Origin: Gonocerus acuteangulatus
Lineage: Eukaryota; Arthropoda; Insecta; Hemiptera; Coreidae
Length of the DNA stretch: 64,000 nucleotides
Assembly (NCBI GenBank): GCA_946811695.1
Contig: OX328123.1
Coordinates: 36,858,660 to 36,922,659, forward strand
Direction of reading: 5' to 3'
The first letter of the stretch is position 1; each line of letters opens with the position of its first letter. The notes beneath the pieces were generated by a model. That model was not told where the DNA came from, did not search any database, and worked only from the letters and a program-made list of their open reading frames with translations. Position numbers and translations under genes: made by a program. Below, in pieces: positions 1 through 9,889 of this stretch.

Positions 1-778
1 CGATGCCAGTATGTGCTCTCTGTGGACAATCGTCCATCCTACCCGAAAGGATTTCGTTGAACCGGGACCACTCTGTGAGTCTCGGGTTTCTGATAACGCG
101 TGCTGCGGGGCCTGCTGCCTCTATACAGTACGTAATATACCTATGGTCAGAACCCGAAACTTCATCCTCCACCCTCCAGTTCTTGACCACAGGTAGTAAT
201 CGCCTCGAAACAAGGGTAAGATCAATGACCTCTCTTCTTGTCCTAATAACAAAGGTAGGCTCGCTGCCCCTATTAACGACATCCAGATCATTATTTAAGA
301 CATAATCAAGTAATGACTCACCTCTTTGGTTGCAGTTAGTGCTACCCCAGACCGTGTGATGAGCATTGGCATCACAGCCAATCAGGCACTGCAAATCCCT
401 CTCCCTGCAGTAGACTGGGCGCAACTCAGCTCCTGTGGGGTTGCACCGCTCGAATGGGAGATAGGCCGAGGCCACCACCACCTCTCTCAGGCCATCTCCC
501 ACACGAGCGGTAATCTTCGCTACACACAGGTCTCTGCAACAAAATTGCCATAAAGGAAAAACGCTAAGACCAGATTTAAACAGGATACAGGACCTGGGAT
601 TCTGCTCATGGCATGTTACGCATTTATAACCTTTCCATCCCAGACCCCGTGCCTGACCTTTAAACAGATAAGGTTCTTGTATTAAAATTACATCAATACC
701 CTTACCTCTAGCATACTGTTCCAGCAGAGCCGTAGCCGCCCTACATTGATGCAGATTGACCTGCAGCAGCCTTACCAT
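1..778 (-). CDS. LINE ORF2, N-terminal endonuclease domain (partial, runs off the left edge)
   Basis: An open frame from the ATG at 776-778 runs leftward to base 1 with no stop (259 codons) and continues outside the window. The product would be the endonuclease/reverse transcriptase of a non-LTR retrotransposon, nicking target DNA and priming reverse transcription. Seen: an apurinic-endonuclease-like domain with start MVRLLQVNLHQ (Asn near residue 8), IQEPY with the catalytic Glu, GCDANAHHTVWGS with the Asp-x-Asn pair, and VSGSDHRYITY with the terminal Asp-His. No inactivating change is visible. The start lies 3 bp after the ORF1 stop, which suggests reinitiation or coupled translation. The order ORF1 then EN-RT, and the wording of the EN motifs, suggest an R1/LOA-type LINE; the RT domain that would settle the clade is outside the window. 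Confidence 0.85.
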   Translation of the reverse strand, partial: MVRLLQVNLHQCRAATALLEQYARGKGIDVILIQEPYLFKGQARGLGWKGYKCVTCHEQNPRSCILFKSGLSVFPLWQFCCRDLCVAKITARVGDGLREVVVASAYLPFERCNPTGAELRPVYCRERDLQCLIGCDANAHHTVWGSTNCNQRGESLLDYVLNNDLDVVNRGSEPTFVIRTRREVIDLTLVSRRLLPVVKNWRVEDEVSGSDHRYITYCIEAAGPAARVIRNPRLTEWSRFNEILSGRMDDCPQRAHTGI

Positions 779-781
779 CGT

Positions 782-1987
782 CTATGCAAGGTTATCCGGC
801 TCCGCGGGCTTCCCACGAAGAGCTCGGGTCAACTCGCTTCCAGTCTGCGAAGAGGGAGGGTCAAGACCCACCTCCCCTAGCCCGGAAACTGACCGTCCTT
901 CTATGTGTTCCGCCACACGGTCCCGATCTCCTTCCACAGACGATTTCGGCTTTCCTTCGGGCTCAGAAACGACAGCCACTTCCGCCTCCATGGCCGCCAC
1001 CTCACCCTCAGTTCGAGAAGTAGCCTCATCGATCTCCTTCTTCTTCTGCAGAGGAAACACCTTGAGCCTCCGAATGCCATAGTTCAGAGGCTCGTCCTTC
1101 CTCTCCAGAATCTCTTTAAGATACGTCTCTGGCATCTTCAGGGTGACGAAGTGCCCAGTGTCCCTCTCCTGCTGCTCCAGGACAATCCAGCCGTTAGTTG
1201 GAAGGAAATTCTGATCCCCAAAACGCCTGAGAATATCCCGTGCCTCCGTCTTCACGCCATGCACGAAAATTCTGGCCCTAGCCATAGGGATAAGATCCGC
1301 CAGCTCCACTGCCTTAATCGTGTGCTCCCCGAGTTTCACACCAGCAATATCTTTTGCTAGCCATTTTTTGGTGTTTTCGTCAAGGCAATTCACAATGATG
1401 GCGCCACCATCCATGTAGTTCCCATCACATGTGATTATAAAGTCCCTCCCATGGACTTTATAGTGCTCGTCCACCAACTTCATGACGACGTCGTCAACAC
1501 ACCTGTTGTGCTCTGTTGTAAAGCCACACTCAGGATAGCCGGAAGGAACAAGCGCCAGCTTGAAGTTAGATGAAACGCTGGCGTAACTCGTCGGCTTTGG
1601 CATCACCTTCTGCTTCTTCTTGATCACCGGAGAAGGGGTGTTGGATCCATCCTCATTCCTCCGTTTACCACCACTGCCCTCGGATTCTGCTTCAGTCGCT
1701 GCATTGAAGCTCTTCTTCAGCTTTTTCCTTTGGGCACCAGTGAGTTTCTTCTTGACGGTCTTAAAAGTTAGATCGTCTTGAGAAGTGCCTGGCAAGGGGG
1801 ATCCCATAACCAAATCACCAACCTCCCTAACCAGTTCCGAAAGGTACTCGGTATCGGTGGCCGGGGTCAAGGGGTTCTCGAGGACTCCCGAAGGATCCTC
1901 GACAGGTGCATTTAAAGGCTCCAAGGTCGCCGAAGCTACCGAGGAAGGTAAGGTATTAGAAGTTAAATTTAAATTGGTTTTGGACAT
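782..1987 (-). CDS. LINE ORF1 protein, DUF4780-like (401 aa)
   Basis: Intact 401-residue frame directly upstream of the endonuclease ORF. Residues about 1-130 are low-complexity and charged, with basic clusters such as KTVKKKLTGAQRKKLKK and VIKKKQKVMPK, suited to RNA binding or nuclear entry. Residues about 140-320 form a folded region beginning LALVPSGYPECGFT and including FIITCDGNYMDGGAIIVNCL and ARIFVHGVK; I recognise this as the DUF4780-type domain found in ORF1 proteins of insect LINEs. The C-terminal 80 residues are acidic and disordered-looking. No CCHC zinc knuckles are visible. The expected role is an RNA-binding chaperone packaging the element RNA. The start was chosen as the first Met after the 5' region. 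The intact frame suggests a young copy. Confidence 0.8.
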   Translation of the reverse strand: MSKTNLNLTSNTLPSSVASATLEPLNAPVEDPSGVLENPLTPATDTEYLSELVREVGDLVMGSPLPGTSQDDLTFKTVKKKLTGAQRKKLKKSFNAATEAESEGSGGKRRNEDGSNTPSPVIKKKQKVMPKPTSYASVSSNFKLALVPSGYPECGFTTEHNRCVDDVVMKLVDEHYKVHGRDFIITCDGNYMDGGAIIVNCLDENTKKWLAKDIAGVKLGEHTIKAVELADLIPMARARIFVHGVKTEARDILRRFGDQNFLPTNGWIVLEQQERDTGHFVTLKMPETYLKEILERKDEPLNYGIRRLKVFPLQKKKEIDEATSRTEGEVAAMEAEVAVVSEPEGKPKSSVEGDRDRVAEHIEGRSVSGLGEVGLDPPSSQTGSELTRALRGKPAEPDNLA

Positions 1988-2375
1988 TAAGTTCCCACGA
2001 GAAGCTAGGAATAAGACAGTCGCCCGCAGCAGAGCCCCGCATGCTACAGGAAGGCTACTTACAATGGGGGGTCGCCCGGTGCCCCAAGGGGTTACCTACT
2101 ATCTGCACGTCATATTTATCCACCCTGTGCCTCCATCCTCTCAGCGTAGGCTGCCGCAACCTTAGGATTGGGTGTTCCTGAAAGAAAAAAAAAAAAAAAA
2201 AAACCACCACCATCCCTGGTACCACTTTAGTCTGGCTTCTCCCCTAGGTCCTGTTCAGCATGGTTGAACCTGAGCTGACATAGCACCAAGGTTCCTCAAA
2301 GCACGCAAGCCCCAACACCTGCTCGCCAAGTTAGGGTCATCACCAAGGTACGGTACCGTGGTTGGGGAGGCTATC
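1988..2375 (-). other. Presumed 5' untranslated region of the LINE
   Basis: GC-richer, non-coding sequence upstream of ORF1, with a pure A19 run at 2185-2203 (T19 in the sense of the LINE). The composition matches ORF1/ORF2 and differs from the AT-rich DNA that begins near 2390, so I place the 5' end of the element near 2375. No target-site duplication can be tested because the 3' end is outside the window. The A19 run could instead be the tail of another element on the plus strand. Confidence 0.45.
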
Positions 2376-2395
2376 GCCTTACAAATGGTTTCATT

Positions 2396-2660
2396 CAATT
2401 TCTAGGCCAAGAAGCCTATAAAACGAGTACTTGCAAGCATATGATGTAAGCATAACGATTTTCGCTCCAAAGACCGTGTTCTGGTAGACGGATTCTGCTT
2501 GTTAACTAAGTCGATCTTCCCGTGGAGTGATTCTGCTGGTTAACGAACTTGACCTTTCACATATATATATATTTGTCTGTGTGATTTCGGTACAAAAATC
2601 TTTCTTCTAATTTGAAAGGTCAAGTTCGTTAACCAACCAATAACCACCGTTATTTTCGTT
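2396..2660. repeat. Old family B (Helentron-like) fragments, two orientations
   Basis: The left part (CCTATAAAACGAGTACTTGC, then GACGGATTCTGCT) is the minus-strand form of the family B block that follows its (TA)n. The right part (TTTGTCTGTG, then TTTGAAAGGTCAAGTTCG) is the same block on the plus strand, with a short (TA)n at 2561-2572. Both are diverged and lack ends. Confidence 0.6.
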
Positions 2661-2774
2661 CTCTAGTCGTTTTGGAACGTAAAATTTTCTAGTCAGCACA
2701 TGAGTATTGCTTCATTAGGTCAACCTTATAAGCGGGGTTTATACCTATGGAGTGAGGGGGGAACCGCGCGAAAA

Positions 2775-3087
2775 GTCTGACTCGCAGGAACTGCGTCATC
2801 TTAGCGCAGCTCCGTTCATATCCTAAGTGACATTAGCAAAGGAGTAGAAGAAGTTATTGGTAGGTTTCGATCTTTCGTGAAAATATAAAATGACATCACA
2901 AAGGGAAAATTGTCCACATCTGCTCGAACATCTCGAATAAAAGCTTTAAGGCTTCAGGGAAACCGACAGAAGCGGAAATTACCCAATCCGGCTCTCTATA
3001 AATCAATGCAAAATACAAATATGCATGGGCGTATACAGGGGATATGAACGAACCGCGCAAAGATGATGCAGTTCCTGCGATTCGGAT
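2775..3087. repeat. Two family B 3' termini facing each other
   Basis: At 2775-2818 the 3' terminus of family B lies on the minus strand (GTCTGACTCGCAGGAACTGC). At about 3035-3087 the same terminus lies on the plus strand (GATATGAACGAACCGCGC, then GATGCAGTTCCTGCG). The roughly 220 bp between them are not recognisable as coding. A short CATGGGCGTATA fragment of the hAT-like family D is near 3027. Confidence 0.6.
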
Positions 3088-3165
3088 TTTTTTTCTTTTC
3101 TTTTTTGTCAATTAAAAAAGTTAAATAATTTAAGTTTAATAATTATTATTATTTTAGTTTAATTA

Positions 3166-3222
3166 ATATTTTTTTATTATTTTTTTTACGGCGCATCGAC
3201 ATAAATCTTGGCCATTAGCGCC
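3166..3222 (-). mobile_element. 5'-truncated SINE with 11-bp target duplication
   Basis: This is the 3' end of the window's tRNA-derived SINE on the minus strand (oligo-T, then ACGGCGCATCGAC, then GGCCATTAGCGCC). It is flanked by the direct repeat TAGTTTAATTA at 3155-3165 and 3223-3233, the signature of LINE-driven retroposition. Confidence 0.8.
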
Positions 3223-3266
3223 TAGTTTAATTATTATTATTAAGCTCGCAAATTTACAAAAAACCT

Positions 3267-3551
3267 CCTGCTTCCTGGTGGAACGAAGAATGCAAACTTG
3301 TAGTCAAGGCTCGCCGTATCGCATTAAGAAAATTCAGAAATAGACCATCTGCGGAAAACTTTATAGATTACAAAAAAACAAAAGCTTTGTCTCGGAGGGT
3401 TATCATTGAGAATAAGAAAAAATCCTAGATCGAATTTTTAACATCTCTAAAAAGAAATACACCTCCACAACTCTGGCAACAAATCGCAAAAATCCAACAG
3501 AAAAAATTCAGACAACCTATAACTAGTATTAAGGTGAACAATACTCTAAAT
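3267..3551 (+). pseudogene. LINE ORF2 fragment (region between endonuclease and RT)
   Basis: One frame reads PASWWNEECKLVVKARR and continues as a basic, helical stretch, then TPPQLWQQIAKIQQ. The WWNEEC motif followed by a basic linker is typical of the segment between the endonuclease and reverse transcriptase of jockey-like LINEs. An in-frame TAG interrupts it after ENKKKS, where such proteins commonly carry Trp, so it is a dead fragment. It is unrelated in sequence to the LINE at 1-2375. No poly-A tail or target duplication is visible. Confidence 0.7.
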
Positions 3552-3739
3552 TTATTATGTTTATTTATTTATTTTCTTTAACGATACACCAGCCATTAAA
3601 TTTAATAAATCATTTATTTAATAATTCAATTAATTTAATAAATAATTTGGAAGTATATGAGCTTGTTTATAAAGAACCAGCAAATCTTTACAACGAAAAC
3701 TGTTACAGTTATTGCTCTAAAAATGATTTCATTTGTTTT

Positions 3740-4235
3740 CCTACATCCAGGAACCTATGAAACGAGTACATGAAAGCATATGAAGTCGAAAACGTAAACG
3801 TCATGATTTTGTTCTCACCAATTTCGCTAAAAAAAACATATTCCGCTTCTGCTGGTTAACGAACTTGGCCTTTCAATTTAGACGAAAGATTGTTTTTAAC
3901 AAATTTCATCAAAATCGGATCTTTTTTGAGCCGGTGAGAAAGTTCCGGTTCAAAAAAACCAAACAAACACTTTTAAACTTTTAAGCACTTATTTCTTCGA
4001 TTGACATTGCCATATCGAAAATTGATACATATATATATCAAGGTTGAAGTCATTATCCAGCAGAATCCGTCTACCGAAACATGGTTATTCAAGCTAAATA
4101 AATCCAAAGGCTTACGTTTTCGAGTTTCTATGCGTGCAGATACTCGTTTTATGAGTTCATTGATTTATGAACACTAATGAAACCATTTTAGGGCGATATC
4201 TGTAACTGTTTTTGAGGAAAGCGAAAAACTGGGTT
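3740..4235. repeat. Old family B fragments, head to head
   Basis: 3740-3990 matches the family B middle block on the minus strand (CCTATGAAACGAGTAC, then CTGCTGGTTAACGAACTTGG). 4060-4235 matches it on the plus strand (CCAGCAGAATCCG, GCAGATACTCGTTTTATG, GAAACCATTTTAGGGCGAT). A short (TA)n lies between them at 4028-4037. Diverged, without intact ends. Confidence 0.6.
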
Positions 4236-4517
4236 TTGTACCTAATAAATTATTTATTTGTTATGTATTATTATAACCAAATAAGATGTTCGATGGAAAA
4301 GGAATTTAGAATCCCCTCCTTAACCCCTGAAGATGATAGAGCGAGCGCTGATATTACAGTGGCCTCATGTTTAAGCCTTGTCCAGTACCATGTTTGGGAA
4401 GAGATACGTGGGTTAGTGGGTTGTGCGCCCACATCCAGAACCCGTCCTTGCACCTATACATGGACTTCTTCCTTCTGGCTGAATCACATCTATCTAGTGT
4501 GGATAAAAGTGGAAAAA

Positions 4518-5363
4518 GTCAGACTGGAAGGAACTGCGTCATCTAAGCGCGGTTCCGTTCATATCTCTACTGCTATTAGTAAAGGAATATTGGACTTATT
4601 GGTTGGGTTTGATCTTTCGTCAAAATTATATAATAAAATCTCGAAAAGAAAATAGATTTAAAACGCCACAACAGAAAACTGACAGTATCATGGCGACTTC
4701 CCACCACCTCAACGTTCCCTCTTGGAACACTATAACTCTGTTCCACATTTTCTTATTTTGTTTTAGCCAAATTCTCCTTTTACCGTTAAATGCAATTAAA
4801 ATAATCAACAACCAGTTAAAACGTTAGGTTAACAGATAGAAAAGCCCGTTCAAAAGAGCAACACAAACAATTGCGAATGTCCGTGCTTATTTCTCTGATT
4901 GACATAACCCCATCATAAATAATATCAGAACATTTTTTGTAGGGAAATCAGTAATATTTCGAACAGTTATGTATCACATACCACGATTTCCGAACCGTTT
5001 TCGAGATAGTTTAGAAAATGTACGAAACTCCCAAAACGTTTCATGCCTATTAATGAAATATTTTATTTCTAGTACTTCCCTAACTCCAAACGAAACCAAA
5101 ATTTACCTATCATAGATTAGATGAATATCAAACGTCTGGAAAAAATTTCAACTGATTTAATCGTTTCTGAATACCCACACTGAAAATTAGTTTGGAAAAT
5201 TGGGTGTTTCAATGTTTCTCAAAAAGCATCTTCCGGTGGACGGATTTTGCTGGATAACGAAGTTGACCTTTCAAATTAGACGGAAGATTTGTGTACCACA
5301 TTTCATCAAAATCGGACCATTATTGAAACGGGAAAGAGCGAACAGAAATAAATAAATAAATAA

Positions 5364-5408
<45 letters not shown>
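4518..5408 (-). mobile_element. Family B Helentron-like element, 5' end lost
   Basis: On the minus strand the 3' terminus is at 4518-4560 (GTCAGAC, then GGAACTGCGTCATC and GCGCGGTTCC). The body can be followed rightward through the conserved blocks near 4890 (TTATTTCTCTGATTGACAT), 4980 (CCACGATTTCCGAACCG) and 5230 (CTTCCGGTGGACGGATTTTG) to the AAAT/(TA)n tract at 5345-5408. The 5' hairpin block that should follow is missing; the sequence passes directly into the tandem array. Confidence 0.7.
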
Positions 5409-5409
<1 letters not shown>

Positions 5410-6012
5410 TTTTAGATGGAACGGCATTTTTCTCCAGCGGTGGTACTCCTCCTCACTTCTTCCCGGAATATTTCGATGGATTCATCTCCATCTTCTTCAG
5501 CCAGGTACTTGTTTCTTCCTCGGTGGTAGCCAAGGGAATGGCATTTTTCTCGATCTGGGCTCCTTTTCTCCCCTCTAGCCACAGTATCGGCGGACGAATG
5601 GTGTTGAAGCTCCCTGGTGTAGTTGGGATTCTGTCCGTTGGCAGCGCTGATGGTATTGCGTTTTTTTTTTTTTTTTTGTTTTTTCCCCTCCTGCTTCTAT
5701 TTTCCTCGCCGTAAGGTTTTATATGTTTGATGTTATTTTTCGTCGCTGGGATAGTATTTTTAGATGGAACGGCATTTTTCTCCAGCGGTGGTACTCCTCC
5801 TCACTTCTTCCCGGAATATTTCGATGGATTCATCTCCATCTTCTTCAGCCAGGTACTTGTTTCTTCCTCGGTGGTAGCCAAGGGAATGGCATTTTTCTCG
5901 ATCTGGGCTCCTTTTCTCCCCTCTAGCCACAGTATCGGCGGACGAATGGTGTTGAAGCTCCCTGGTGTAGTTGGGATTCTGTCCGTTGGCAGCGCTGATG
6001 GTATTGCGTTTT
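5410..6012 (+). repeat. Tandem array, first segment (about 1.75 units of 348 bp)
   Basis: Two successive units start with GATGGAACGGCATTTTTC near 5416 and 5764. Each contains CCACAGTATCGGCGGACG, GTTGGCAGCGCTGATGG and a long T run before CCCCTCCTGCTTC. The second unit is cut at its T run by the family A element at 6013 and the array resumes at 8293. Both strands contain open frames over most of a unit, but I recognise no protein. Confidence 0.9.
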
Positions 6013-7040
6013 AGCACTTTCCTCCGAAGGAAAGTAGCTATTGAGGTTGGACTCATGACGGAATTTTTGAAAAATTTCTTCAAATCTTTATCGATCCTAC
6101 CTAGTAGACACCGAAAATGACCCCCGTTAAAATTTATATATATCTATATATATATATATATATATATATATGCATATATATATATGTGTCTGTTAACACG
6201 ATAGCGGCCAGAGTTTTTGTTTTTTCGTCACGAAACTTGGTATATAGCATTCAATTAGCAAACGATTGAACGAGTTCGTTAACCACTAAAGTCGGTCCAC
6301 CGGAAGGGGGGGTTTACCCCGAACCCAAAACACTTAATTGACTATGTCAGTTGTAATATTTGATATATTTCAACGAAACTTGGTATTCGTAGTGGTAATA
6401 TAGAGAGAAAAGTGAGATATAAAAATGAACTAAATCGGTTCATTAGAAGGGGGGGTTTACTCCGGACCCACAATACCAATTCGCCACTACCAGCCGTGAT
6501 TTTTGGTATATTTCGACGAAACTCGGTATTCGTAGTGCTAATCCACAGGTAAATATTTGTTGTAAAAATAAACTAAATCGGTTCATTAGAAGGGGGGGTT
6601 TACTCCGGACCCAAATTCCTAATGTCTCATACCGGTCGTAGTTTCTGCTGTATTGTAACGAAACGCGGTTTACGTCGTGGGTAACTCATGAGAAAGAAGT
6701 GTTGTAAAAATGAGCTGAATCGGTCAATCGGAAAGCGGGGGTTTAATTTGTAATATATTTGAATAGAAAAGCCGGCAGACGTAGGTTCACAAAGCCGCCG
6801 CAAGGAGCGCTTTCTACCACTAGAGTGACTGTATCCTGTTCCTGCGTTAGATCAAAATACGATAATATGAGGATTTTTGTATTTATTACGTAGTTGATCA
6901 GTTACTCATTACAAAATGAGAACTATTCACGTTTTTATTTTATTTATGTAGGATATTTTAAGCAAATTGTTCTGGAAAGCAGTCTACACTACCCAAATTC
7001 TGAGGAAAGTGCTTAGTTATGCAGCTCCTGCGTGACGGAC
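6013..7040 (+). mobile_element. Family A Helentron-like element, copy A1
   Basis: Starts AGCACTTTCCTCCGAAGG, a perfect 8-bp hairpin (ACTTTCCT/AGGAAAGT). It carries a (TA)n tract near 6134-6184 and ends GCAGCTCCTGCGTGACGGAC followed by T. The inverted copy of the 5' end, GGAAAGTGCTTA, lies about 40 bp before the 3' end. It sits in the T run of an array unit and is non-autonomous, with no Rep or helicase frame. This matches the description of Helentron-associated non-autonomous elements (asymmetric terminal inverted repeats, 3' hairpin, insertion between Ts). It is shorter than A2 because it carries fewer internal repeats. Confidence 0.75.
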
Positions 7041-7055
7041 TTTTTTTTTTGTTTT

Positions 7056-7174
7056 AACACTTTCCTCCGAAGGAAAGTAGCTATTGAGGTTGGACTTATG
7101 ACGGAATTTTTGAAAAATTTGTTCAAATCTTTATCGATCCTACCTAGTAGACACCGAAAATGACCCCCGTTAAA

Positions 7175-7245
<71 letters not shown>

Positions 7246-8292
7246 TGTTAACACGATAGCGGCCAGAGTTTTTGTTTTTTCGTCACGAAACTTGGTATAT
7301 AGCATTCAATTAGCAAACGATTCAACGAGTTCGTTAACCACCAAAGTCGGTCCACCGGAAGGGGGGGTTTACCCCGAACCCAAAACACTAATTTGACTAT
7401 GTCAGCCGTAATATTTGTTATATTTCAACGAAACTTGGTATTCGTAGTGGTAATATAGAGAGAAAAGTGAGATATAAAAATGAACTAAATCTGTTCATTA
7501 GAAGGGGGGGTTTACTCCGGACCCACAATACCAATTCGCCACTACCAGCCGTGATTTTTGGTATATTTCAACGGAACTCGGTATTCGTAGTGGTAATCCA
7601 CAGGTAAATAACTGTTGTAAAAATAAACTAAATCGGTTCATTAGGAGGGGGGGTTTACTCCGGACCCACAATACCAATTCGCCACTACCAGCAGTGATTT
7701 TTGGTATATTTCGACGAAACTCGGCATTCGTAGTGGTAATCTACAGGTAAATATGTGTTGTAAAAATAAACTAAATCGGTTCATTGGAAGGGGGGGTTTA
7801 CTCCTGACCCAAATTCTTAATATACTCATGCCGGTCGTAATTTCTGCTGTATTGTAACGAAACGCGGTATACGTCGTGGGTAACTCATGAGAAAGAAGTG
7901 TTGTAGAAATGAGCTGAATCGGTCAATCGGAAAGCGGGGGTTTAATTTGTAATATATTTCAATAGAAAAGCCCGTCAGACGTAGGTTCACAAAGCCGCCG
8001 CAAGGAGCGCTTTCTACCACTAGAGTGACTGTGTCCTGTTCCTGCGTTAGATCAAAATACGATAATATGAGGTTTTTTGTATTTATTACGAAGTGTAATA
8101 GGTACCATGTGTAAACATAACTCTGGAAGCAAATTATTAATTGATCAGTTACTCATTACAAATTTAAAAGAGAACTATTCATGTTTTTATTTTATTTATG
8201 TAGGATATTTTAAGCAAATTGTTCTGGAAAGCAATCTACACTACCCAAATTCTGAGGAAAGTGCTTAGTTATGCAGCTCCTGCGTGACGGAC
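7056..8292 (+). mobile_element. Family A Helentron-like element, copy A2
   Basis: Head-to-tail with A1 after a 15-base T-rich linker. Starts AACACTTTCCTCCGAAGG (AG to AA at the tip), has (TA)n at about 7177-7242 and ends GTGACGGAC, after which the tandem array resumes in its T run. It holds about five internal repeats of 141 bp. The part from about 8090 onward is the left edge of the large duplication; upstream of that point it differs from the second copy at several bases. Confidence 0.75.
7360..7940 (+). repeat. Internal 141-bp tandem repeats of family A
   Basis: The block GGGGGGGTTTACTCCGGACC recurs at about 7363, 7505, 7646 and 7787, with a diverged fifth at about 7930. Each is followed by ACCAATTCGCCACTACCAGC or a variant, and by TCGGTATTCGTAGTGGTAAT. 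Spacing is 141-142 bp. The same repeats are present in A1, A3 (22085-22690) and A4 (43628-44060), with differing copy number. Confidence 0.85.
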
Positions 8293-9835
8293 TTTTTTTC
8301 CCCTCCTGCTTCTATTTTCCTCGCCGTAAGGTTTTATATGTTTGATGTTATTTTTCGTCGCTGGGATAGTATTTTTAGATGGAACGCCATTTTTCTCCAG
8401 CGGTGGTACTCCTCCTCACTTCTTCCCGGAATATTTCGATGGATTCATCTCCATCTTCTTCAGCCAGGTACTTGTTTCTTCCTCGGTGGTAGCCAAGGGA
8501 ATGGCATTTTTCTCGATCTGGGCTCCTTTTCTCCCCTCTAGCCACAGTATCGGCGGACGAATGGTGTTGAAGCTCCCTGGTGTAGTTGGGATTCTGTCCG
8601 TTGGCAGCGCTGATGGTATTGCGTTTTTTTTTTTTTGTTTTTTTTTTCCCTCCTGCTTCTATTTTCCTCGCCGTAAGGTTTTATATGTTTGATGTTATTT
8701 TTCGTCGCTGGGATAGTATTTTTAGATGGAACGGCATTTTTCTCCAGCGGTGGTACTCCTCCTCACTTTTTCCCGGAATATTTCGATGGATTCATCTCCA
8801 TCTTCTTCAGCCAGGTACTTGTTTCTTCCTCGGTGGTAGCCAAGGGAATGGCATTTTTCTCGATCTGGGCTCCTTTTCTCCCCTCTAGCCACAGTATCGG
8901 CGGACGAATGGTGTTGAAGCTCCCTGGTGTAGTTGGGATTCTGTCCGTTGGCAGCGCTGATGGTATTGCGTTTTTTTTTGTTTTGTTTTTCCCCTCCTGC
9001 TTCTATTTTCCTCGCCGTAAGGTTTTATATGTTTGATGTTATTTTTCGTCGCTGGGATAGTATTTTTAGATGGAACGGCATTTTTCTCCAGCGGTGGTAC
9101 TCCTCCTCACTTCTTCCCGGAATATTTCGATGGATTCATCTCCATCTTCTTCAGCCAGGTACTTGTTTCTTCCACGGTGGTAGCCAAGGGAATGGCATTT
9201 TTCTCGATCTGGGCTCCTTTTCTCCCCTCTAGCCACAGTATCGGAAGACGAATGGTGTTGAAGCTCCCTGGTGTAGTTGGGATTCTGTCCGTTGGCAGCG
9301 CTGATGGTATTGAGTTTTTTTTTGTTTTTTTTCCCCTCCTGCTTCTATTTTCCTCGCCGTAAGGTTTTATATGTTTGATGTTATTTTTCATCGCTGGGAT
9401 AGTATTTTTAGATGGAACGGCATTTTTCTCCAGCGGTGGTACTCCTCCTCACTTCTTCCCGGAATATTTCGATGGATTCATCTCCATCTTCTTCAGCCAG
9501 GTACTTGTTTCTTCCTCGGTGGTAGCCAAGGGAATGGCATTTTTCTCGATCTGGGCTCCTTTTCTCCCCTCTAGCCACAGTATCGGCGGACGAATGGTGT
9601 TGAAGCTCCCTGGTGTAGTTGGGATTCTGTCCGTTGGCAGCGCTGATGGCATTGCGTTTTTTTTTTTTCCCCCCTCCTGCTTCTATTTTCCTCGCCGTAA
9701 GGTTTTATATGTTTGATGTTATTTTTCGTCGCTGGGATAGTATTTTTAGATGGAACGGCATTTTTCTCCAGCGGTGGTACTCCTCCTCACTTCTTCCCGG
9801 AATATTTCGATGGATTCATCTCCATCTTCCATATG
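8293..9835 (+). repeat. Tandem array, second segment (about 4.5 units)
   Basis: Units begin at about 8381, 8728, 9072, 9414 and 9752, a spacing of 347, 344, 342 and 338 bp. The spacing changes mainly with T-run length (18 Ts down to 10) before CCCCTCCTGC. Base changes between units are rare (for example CGGTGG/CACGGTGG at 9174 and GGCGGACG/GGAAGACG at 9244), so the array is young or homogenised. The last unit stops after CATCTCCATCTTC and joins the truncated LTR. Confidence 0.9.
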
Positions 9836-9877
9836 CGCTGACTTGAAGCAATAGTCCGCGAGCGCGTCACCGCTACA
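9836..9877 (-). repeat. Truncated 3' LTR (first 42 bp)
   Basis: Reading TGTAGCGGTGACGCG on the minus strand from 9877, it is identical to the start of the 5' LTR at 13240-13199 and then breaks off into the 345-bp tandem array. It directly follows a polypurine tract, as a 3' LTR should. Confidence 0.85.
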
Positions 9878-9889
9878 TCACCTCCTCCC
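9878..9889 (-). other. Polypurine tract of the gypsy element
   Basis: The minus-strand sequence GGGAGGAGGTGA abuts the LTR start TGTAGCGG, which is where plus-strand priming takes place in LTR elements. Confidence 0.75.

Noticed and set aside
7360..7940. CRISPR-like array from regularly spaced repeats
   Set aside because: The repeats are contiguous 141-bp units of a eukaryotic transposon, with no unique spacers and no cas genes.
8342..9716. Overlapping open frames of about 100 residues in every unit of the tandem array
   Set aside because: The frames depend on T-run length, occur on both strands and have no start context or recognisable domain. Kept as a repeat, with the coding-like composition noted as a finding only.
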